Part shown: positions 7,013 through 11,122 of the stretch, in pieces
Layout of the letters: each line of letters starts with the position of its first letter
Position numbering within the stretch: position 1 is the stretch's first letter
Origin: an uncultured Paracoccaceae bacterium
GTDB lineage: Bacteria; Pseudomonadota; Alphaproteobacteria; Rhodobacterales; Rhodobacteraceae
DNA: 11,122 bases
Direction: 5' to 3'
Assembly (NCBI GenBank): GCA_913054485.1
Contig: CAJXHQ010000052.1
Location: 1 to 11,122 of the forward strand
The notes under the pieces: generated by a model
What the model saw: the letters and a program-made list of their open reading frames with translations, nothing else
Database searches by the model: none
What the model was told of the DNA's origin: nothing
Translations under genes and position numbers: made by a program

Positions 7013-8803
7013 ATGCGGACAGGAATTTTCACCACGGTTGCAGTAACGGCATTGGCAGCAGCACCGGCACTGGCGCAGCAGGCGGCGGATGCGGTTGCGC
7101 CCGAAGCAGCAGCAGGGGGTGTCTTCGAGAGCGCCTCAGATGCGGTGCAGGCCTCGCTTGCTGCCAAGGCGGATGGCAGGCCGGTTGAGGCGGAGAATTG
7201 GATGATCGCTGCGGCAAACCCGCATGCGGTTGAGGCCGGGGCCGCGGTGCTGCGGGCCGGCGGATCGGCAGCGGATGCCATGGTTGCGGTCCAGACCGTG
7301 CTGGGGCTGGTGGAGCCGCAATCCTCGGGCCTTGGCGGCGGCGCGTTTCTGGTTTGGTATGATGGCGCTACCGGAGAGATGACCACGCTGGACGGGCGCG
7401 AGACCGCGCCGCTGGCGGCAACGCCCACCCTGTTTCAGAATGAGAACGGCGAGCCGCTGAAATTCTTTGATGCGGTGGTTGGCGGTCGTTCGGTTGGCAC
7501 GCCGGGCACGCCTGCGCTGCTGGCCGAGGCGCACCGGCGCTGGGGCCGCGCGCCCTGGCCCTCGCTGTTTGATGCGGGCATCGGGCTGGCGGAAGGCGGC
7601 TTTGCCGTTTCGCCGCGCCTTGCCGGGCTGGTGGCGCGTGACGCAGAGCGGCTGGGCCGGTTCCCGGCAACTGCGGACTATTTCCTGCCGGATGGCGCAG
7701 CGCTTCAGGCGGGTGCAACCCTGAAGAACCCGGCCTATGCGGAAACCCTGCGTATTCTGGCCAGCGAAGGCGCGGCCGGTTTCTACGGCGGTCCGGTGGC
7801 GGCCGATATCCTGCGCGGCGTGCAGACTGCGCCTGGCAATCCGGGCGTGCTGTCGGCCATGGACATGACGCTTTATCAGGTGAAGGAACGCCCGACGGTC
7901 TGCGCCTCTTACCGTGCCTTCGAGGTCTGCGGCATGGGCCCGCCCTCATCCGGGGCTTTGACAGTGGGGCAGATCCTCGGCATGGCCGGGGAGTATGATC
8001 TGGCCGCCATGGGGCCGGACAGCGCGGAGGCCTGGCGCATCATCGGCGACGCCTCGCGCCTCGCCTTCGCCGACCGGGGCCGCTACATGGCGGATAGTGA
8101 TTTCGTGCCGATGCCAACCGAGGGGCTGGTGGATGCGGATTACCTTGCCTCGCGCGCAGCGCTGCTGGCAGGCGAGGCCGCGCTGGACAGCGTGGCGCCG
8201 GGCAGCCCGGAGTTCGATCACGCGCTTCTGTTCGCGGATGACGAGTCAATTGAGCTGCCGTCGACCTCGCATATCTCGATCGTGGACCAATACGGCAACG
8301 TGCTGTCGATGACGACCACGATTGAAAACGCCTTCGGCTCGCGCCTGATGGTGCGCGGCTTTCTTTTGAATAACGAACTTACTGATTTTTCCTTCCGCAG
8401 CCACCGGGACGGGGTTCCCATCGCCAACCGGCTGGAGCCTGGCAAACGGCCGCGCTCCTCCATGGCGCCGACCATCGTGATGCAGGACGGCAAGCCTGTG
8501 CTGGCCATCGGTTCGCCCGGCGGCAGCCGGATCATCGGCTATGTGGCGAAATCCATCATCGCCTGGGCGGACTGGGGCATGGATGTGCAGCAGGCGCTGG
8601 CGCTGCCCCATGCGGTGAACCGCTTCGGCACCTATGACGTGGAAGACGGCACAGCGGCGGCGGGAATGTCCGAGGCCCTGACCGGTATGGGCTTTGAGGT
8701 GAAGCCGCGCGGGCTGAACTCCGGCTTGCATGCCATCGCGATCGGCGGGACCCTGAAAGGCGGCGCAGACCCGCGCCGGGAGGGCATTGCGCTCGGCGGC
8801 TGA
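7013..8803 (+). CDS. ggt: Gamma-glutamyltransferase (glutathione hydrolase) precursor
   Basis: The 596-residue precursor fits the family's usual length. A signal peptide covers residues 1-21 (core FTTVAVTALAAAPAL, cleavage after Ala-Leu-Ala), so the enzyme acts in the periplasm. It breaks the gamma-glutamyl bond of glutathione and related compounds, by hydrolysis or transfer. The proenzyme cuts itself before the nucleophile threonine, here Thr418 in STSHISIVD, giving a large subunit of about 396 residues after signal removal and a small subunit of 179. Other family marks are GLGGGAFLVWYD (106-117), the substrate-binding Arg129 in DGRETAP, NNELTDFSF (453-461), KRPRSSMAPTIV (478-489) and the oxyanion GSPGGSRII (500-508). 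The ATG follows GAGAGG by about 12 bases, slightly long. A 137-base gap upstream argues for its own promoter. No glutathione importer is adjacent. Confidence 0.95.
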   Translation: MRTGIFTTVAVTALAAAPALAQQAADAVAPEAAAGGVFESASDAVQASLAAKADGRPVEAENWMIAAANPHAVEAGAAVLRAGGSAADAMVAVQTVLGLVEPQSSGLGGGAFLVWYDGATGEMTTLDGRETAPLAATPTLFQNENGEPLKFFDAVVGGRSVGTPGTPALLAEAHRRWGRAPWPSLFDAGIGLAEGGFAVSPRLAGLVARDAERLGRFPATADYFLPDGAALQAGATLKNPAYAETLRILASEGAAGFYGGPVAADILRGVQTAPGNPGVLSAMDMTLYQVKERPTVCASYRAFEVCGMGPPSSGALTVGQILGMAGEYDLAAMGPDSAEAWRIIGDASRLAFADRGRYMADSDFVPMPTEGLVDADYLASRAALLAGEAALDSVAPGSPEFDHALLFADDESIELPSTSHISIVDQYGNVLSMTTTIENAFGSRLMVRGFLLNNELTDFSFRSHRDGVPIANRLEPGKRPRSSMAPTIVMQDGKPVLAIGSPGGSRIIGYVAKSIIAWADWGMDVQQALALPHAVNRFGTYDVEDGTAAAGMSEALTGMGFEVKPRGLNSGLHAIAIGGTLKGGADPRREGIALGG

Positions 8804-8820
8804 TCCGCGCCGGGCAGATT

Positions 8821-8853
8821 GGAACCGTCCCCTTGCATGCGGGGCCGGTTTCC
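8821..8853 (+). terminator. Hairpin after ggt, possible terminator
   Basis: GGAACCG (8821-8827) plus CCCC (8829-8832) can pair with GGGG (8841-8844) plus CGGTTTCC (8846-8853), with one mismatch, one bulged T and an 8-base loop. It lies 18 bases after the ggt stop. No T tract follows, so termination strength is uncertain. It overlaps the likely promoter region of the next gene. Confidence 0.45.
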
Positions 8854-8861
8854 GTCATAAC

Positions 8862-8881
8862 TTGGTTGACTAGTCAACCAA
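8862..8881. promoter_or_regulatory. Perfect 20-bp palindrome, probable operator
   Basis: TTGGTTGACTAGTCAACCAA reads identically on both strands. It ends 9 bases before the Shine-Dalgarno sequence and 21 bases before the ATG of the FAD-linked dehydrogenase. A weak -10-like CATAAC (8856-8861) just before it would place transcription start inside the palindrome, a classic repressor position. Genes for lactate and glycolate oxidation are often controlled by GntR-type regulators that bind short palindromes, but this site cannot be assigned to a regulator family from sequence alone, and no regulator gene is in the window. Confidence 0.7.
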
Positions 8882-8902
8882 CGACCCGTGGGAGGGGAAG
8901 GC

Positions 8903-10306
8903 ATGGTTCAGGCAACAGCACTGCCGCGCAATGAGGCAGGCATCGAGGCTGCCATCGGTATTCTGAAGCAGCGGTTCGGTGACCGGCTGCAGACCGGGGA
9001 GGCGATCCGCGAGCAGCACGGCCATACCACCACCTGGATCATCAACCAGATGCCCGATGCGGTGGTCTTTGCCGAAAGCACTGAAGAGGTCGCGGGCATC
9101 GTGAAGACCTGCGCCGAACACGGCGTGCCGGTGATCCCCTTCGGCACCGGCACCTCGCTTGAGGGCCATGTGAACGCACCGGCGGGCGGGATCTCCATTG
9201 ACGTGACCAAGATGGACAAGATCATCGAAGTCCACGCCGAGGATCTGGACGTGGTGGTGCAGCCCGGCGTCACGCGCGAGCAGCTGAACAGCTACCTGCG
9301 CGACCAGGGCCTGTTCTTCCCGATCGATCCCGGCGCCAATGCCTCGCTTGGCGGCATGGCGGCGACCCGTGCTTCCGGCACCAACGCGGTGCGGTATGGC
9401 ACCATGAAAGACAATGTGATTTCGATGGAGGCCGTGATGGCCGACGGCACGGTGATCCACACCGCCAGCCGGGCCAAGAAATCCTCGGCCGGGTACGACC
9501 TCACCCGGCTGATGGTCGGTTCTGAAGGCACGCTGGGGGTGATCACCGAGCTGACCCTGCGCCTGCAGGGCATCCCCGAAGCGATCCGTTCCGCCCGCTG
9601 TTCCTTCCCGACGGTGGACGCGGCCTGCCAGGCGGTGATGATGACCATCCAATACGGCATCCCGGTTGCCCGGATCGAGCTTTTGGACGTGCTCAGCGTG
9701 AAGGCCGCCAACCAGTATTCCAAGCTCTCCCTGCCGGAAACGCCGCTGCTGCTGCTGGAATTCCACGGCTCGGACGCGGGCGTGGTGGAGCAGACTGACA
9801 TGTTCGGCTCCATCGCCGAGGAATTCGAGGGCTTCGACTTCGAGGCCACGTCAAGCGCGGAGGAACGCAACAAACTGTGGCAGGCGCGCCATGACATGTA
9901 TTGGGCCAGCCACAGCCTGCGTCCCGGAGCCAAGGGTCTGTCGACCGATGTCTGCGTGCCGATCTCACGGCTGGCGGAATGTGTCGGCGCGGCCTCCGCC
10001 AAGGCGGAAGAGCTGGGGCTGCTGTCGCCCATCGTCGGCCATGTCGGAGACGGCAATTTCCACGCCCTGCCGCTGATCGACATGGACAGCGAAGAGGAAA
10101 AGGCCAAGGCGGATGAATTTGTTGCCTGGCTCAACGAGCTGGCAATCTCCATGGGCGGCACCTGCACAGGGGAACATGGCATAGGGCAGGGCAAGCGGCC
10201 CTACCTTGAAAAGGAACTGGGCGAAGCGACGCGCTTTATGGCGGCAATCAAATCCGCGCTGGACCCGCAGAATATCATGAACCCGGGCAAAATCGTCGCG
10301 GACTGA
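8903..10306 (+). CDS. FAD-linked oxidase, D-lactate dehydrogenase (cytochrome)/GlcD-like
   Basis: The 467-residue product is a flavoprotein of the GlcD/DLD type, which oxidises D-2-hydroxyacids such as D-lactate, glycolate or D-2-hydroxyglutarate and passes electrons to a carrier or the respiratory chain. The FAD_binding_4 domain covers about 50-225, with PFGTGTSLEGH (79-89), PGANASLGGMAATRASGTNAV (143-163) and MVGSEGTLGVITELTLRL (204-221). The C-terminal FAD-oxidase domain covers about 230-465, with GHVGDGNFHALP (379-390), CTGEHGIGQGKRPYL (421-435) and DPQNIMNPGKI (454-464). I chose ATG 8903 over the in-frame GTG 8888 because GGAGGGG at 8891-8897 sits 5 bases before it. No GlcE/GlcF partner genes follow, which favours a stand-alone D-lactate dehydrogenase over a GlcDEF glycolate oxidase. 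The upstream palindrome suggests repression or induction by substrate. Confidence 0.9.
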   Translation: MVQATALPRNEAGIEAAIGILKQRFGDRLQTGEAIREQHGHTTTWIINQMPDAVVFAESTEEVAGIVKTCAEHGVPVIPFGTGTSLEGHVNAPAGGISIDVTKMDKIIEVHAEDLDVVVQPGVTREQLNSYLRDQGLFFPIDPGANASLGGMAATRASGTNAVRYGTMKDNVISMEAVMADGTVIHTASRAKKSSAGYDLTRLMVGSEGTLGVITELTLRLQGIPEAIRSARCSFPTVDAACQAVMMTIQYGIPVARIELLDVLSVKAANQYSKLSLPETPLLLLEFHGSDAGVVEQTDMFGSIAEEFEGFDFEATSSAEERNKLWQARHDMYWASHSLRPGAKGLSTDVCVPISRLAECVGAASAKAEELGLLSPIVGHVGDGNFHALPLIDMDSEEEKAKADEFVAWLNELAISMGGTCTGEHGIGQGKRPYLEKELGEATRFMAAIKSALDPQNIMNPGKIVAD

Positions 10307-10325
10307 CCCCCTCTGCCTCAGAGTT

Positions 10326-10358
10326 TCCGGCAGCCTGCCTTAAGCCTGCCGGATTTCT
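10326..10358 (+). terminator. Intrinsic terminator after the FAD-linked dehydrogenase
   Basis: TCCGGCAG (10326-10333) pairs perfectly with CTGCCGGA (10346-10353), an 8-bp stem with a 12-base loop, followed by TTTCT. It starts 20 bases after the stop codon. Stem, loop and T-rich tail together make this the most convincing terminator in the window. Confidence 0.8.
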
Positions 10359-10402
10359 ATAGTCTTCTGGATCCCGGTGAAAACGGTGCCGGGAGAACAG
10401 TC

Positions 10403-10738
10403 ATGCCCAAATGGCCAGCAATGAGTCTTGCCTTCATGTCCGCGGTGATCTGCATCGCAGGAGACTACGGCATCCAGTCGCGCGCCGCCGGGCTGGCGCC
10501 GGGTGACATGAGCCTGCGCAGCTACGGCGCGACGATCAATGCCCGGATCTCGCGCATGCAGGAGGGGGAAGCGCCGGACACGATGATGACAGCGTCGAAA
10601 AGCTTCTTTGCAGACACCGAAGGTGCTTCTGCAGCACCCCAGGAGGCGGATGTTCAAGCGGTGCGTGTCAACAAAGGACTGGGAGCCGGCAGCGGCAGTA
10701 CCTGCGTGCGCCGCGGCACGGTGTTGGACTGCAACTAG
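10403..10738 (+). CDS. Small probably exported hypothetical protein
   Basis: The 111-residue product is not recognised. Residues 8-19 (SLAFMSAVICIA) form a short hydrophobic stretch after Lys-3, compatible with a signal peptide or anchor cleaved near residue 20-30. The remainder is hydrophilic, with a Met-rich middle (DTMMTASKSFF), an Ala/Glu/Gly-rich linker and two cysteines near the end (Cys101 and Cys110, in STCVRRGTVLDCN) that could form a disulfide if exported. GGAG at 10392-10395 lies 7 bases before the ATG. The gene sits alone between the terminator upstream and the flavoprotein downstream. The good ribosome binding site and coherent signal-like N-terminus support a real gene; no function can be proposed. 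Confidence 0.6.
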   Translation: MPKWPAMSLAFMSAVICIAGDYGIQSRAAGLAPGDMSLRSYGATINARISRMQEGEAPDTMMTASKSFFADTEGASAAPQEADVQAVRVNKGLGAGSGSTCVRRGTVLDCN

Positions 10739-10796
10739 GCTTCCAGGCTTCTCCGATAGGCACTTGGCCGCAACTTGCGACGCAGGAGGTCGGTTT

Positions 10797-10892
10797 TTGC
10801 GCCTTTTGCGTCGGATGGATTTTGCGCGAAACTTTCCGCTTGGGCATAAACCTTGCCAAGACACAGATTCCACGCGGAGAGCGGCCCCATGA
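10797..10892 (+). CDS. Candidate leader ORF, 31 codons, overlapping the next start
   Basis: A TTG at 10797 follows AGGAGG (10784-10789) by 7 bases and opens 31 codons (MRLLRRMDFARNF and following). Its TGA (10890-10892) overlaps the ATG of the dimethylglycine dehydrogenase-type gene in an ATGA arrangement. That geometry is typical of translational coupling. The peptide is basic and not recognised. The frame is also open upstream through the hypothetical gene, so part of the open length is chance. If the promoter proposed at 10822-10850 is the real one, this ORF would not be transcribed whole. Confidence 0.25.
   Translation: MRLLRRMDFARNFPLGHKPCQDTDSTRRAAP
10822..10850 (+). promoter_or_regulatory. 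Candidate promoter of the dimethylglycine dehydrogenase-type gene
   Basis: TTGCGC (10822-10827) and CATAAA (10845-10850) are separated by 17 bases and resemble a sigma-70 -35/-10 pair with 3/6 and 4/6 matches. Transcription would start near 10857, about 30 bases before the ATG. Three TTTTGCG copies lie at 10795-10801, 10804-10810 and 10820-10826, and could be regulator contacts. All of this is pattern-based. Confidence 0.3.
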
Positions 10893-11122
10893 AAACTCAA
10901 GTCAAAGCCCTTGTCGTCGGCGGCGGTGCCGTCGGCACATCCATCGCCTACCACCTTGCCAAAGCGGGCTGGGACGATGTCATGCTGATCGAGCGCGACG
11001 AGCTGACCTCCGGCTCCACCTGGCACGCCGCGGGCCTGCTGCCGCTGTTCAACATGTCCTATGCGACAACCCATATCCACAAATACTCGGTCGATTTCTA
11101 CAAGCAGCAGGAAGAAGAAACC
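10889..11122 (+). CDS. Dimethylglycine/sarcosine dehydrogenase-type FAD oxidoreductase, partial (5' end)
   Basis: The first 78 codons are present and the gene runs off the right edge in frame. The N-terminus carries the dinucleotide-binding fold: KALVVGGGAVGTSIAYHLAKAG with GGGAVG at 11-16 and the acidic end Glu35 (LIERD). SGSTWHAAGLLPLFN follows at 41-55. In dimethylglycine and sarcosine dehydrogenases the histidine of the STWHAAG motif (His46 here) is the site of covalent FAD attachment. Those enzymes usually have about 800 residues with a folate-binding GcvT-like C-terminal domain, which cannot be seen here. The likely reaction is oxidative demethylation of dimethylglycine or sarcosine, part of glycine betaine breakdown. 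GGAG at 10876-10879 lies 9 bases before the ATG. Other members of the DAO family with the same motif cannot be excluded. Confidence 0.82.
   Translation, partial: MKTQVKALVVGGGAVGTSIAYHLAKAGWDDVMLIERDELTSGSTWHAAGLLPLFNMSYATTHIHKYSVDFYKQQEEET

Noticed and set aside
8264..8275. Apparent change of the gamma-glutamyltransferase nucleophile motif from TTH to TSH
   Set aside because: The nucleophile is the first residue of the pair and remains Thr (Thr418); serine at the second position also occurs in normal family members.
8870..10194. Two long minus-strand open frames under the FAD-linked dehydrogenase
   Set aside because: Both oppose a gene with complete FAD-binding motifs and give low-complexity translations; no start signal or domain supports them.

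Overview
The window is GC-rich and densely coded. Its codon use and gene content suggest an alphaproteobacterium, most likely a Rhodobacteraceae/roseobacter-type organism; this is an inference from gene families, since no rRNA or other marker gene is present. No tRNA, rRNA, CRISPR array, insertion sequence, phage gene or replication origin was seen. The sequence reads as ordinary chromosomal accessory and metabolic content, with a few odd spots.

Layout. (1) 12-1214, minus: a Bcr/CflA-type MFS drug-efflux transporter whose fifth codon runs into an 11-base C tract. (2) 1215-1620: a gap without a gene. (3) 1621-2108: a broken, C-terminally truncated copy of the next gene. (4) 2166-2933: the intact outer-membrane beta-barrel protein of the MetA-pathway/porin-like type. 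(5) 3230-5151: a two-gene operon, a membrane-anchored PpiC-type peptidyl-prolyl isomerase overlapping by one base a HupE/UreJ-like multi-pass protein; a possible 47-codon ORF precedes it. (6) 5165-5680, minus: a secreted protein with two bacterial SH3 domains, converging on the operon. (7) 5889-6875: a D-2-hydroxyacid (glycerate/glyoxylate-type) dehydrogenase. (8) 7013-8803: a periplasmic gamma-glutamyltransferase. (9) 8903-10306: an FAD-linked D-lactate/glycolate-type dehydrogenase, preceded by a perfect 20-bp palindrome and followed by a good intrinsic terminator. (10) 10403-10738: a small exported hypothetical protein. (11) 10889 to the right edge: the first 78 codons of a dimethylglycine/sarcosine dehydrogenase-type flavoprotein.

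How the genes may work together. The left half is envelope-centred: a barrel protein in the outer membrane, a periplasmic folding helper and an inner-membrane protein with HupE-like metal-ligand motifs. They could form one transport route, but only the last two are clearly co-transcribed. The right half is catabolic: hydroxyacid oxidation, glutathione/gamma-glutamyl breakdown and methylated-glycine oxidation, which fits a marine heterotroph feeding on small organic acids and methylated amines. These genes each have their own upstream gap and look like separate transcription units.

The most interesting points are the poly-C tract in the transporter start region, the decayed tandem paralog, the barrel/PpiC/HupE-like neighbourhood, the 20-bp palindrome at 8862-8881, and a possible leader ORF whose stop overlaps the start of the last gene. 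No clearly new defence or mobile system was found.
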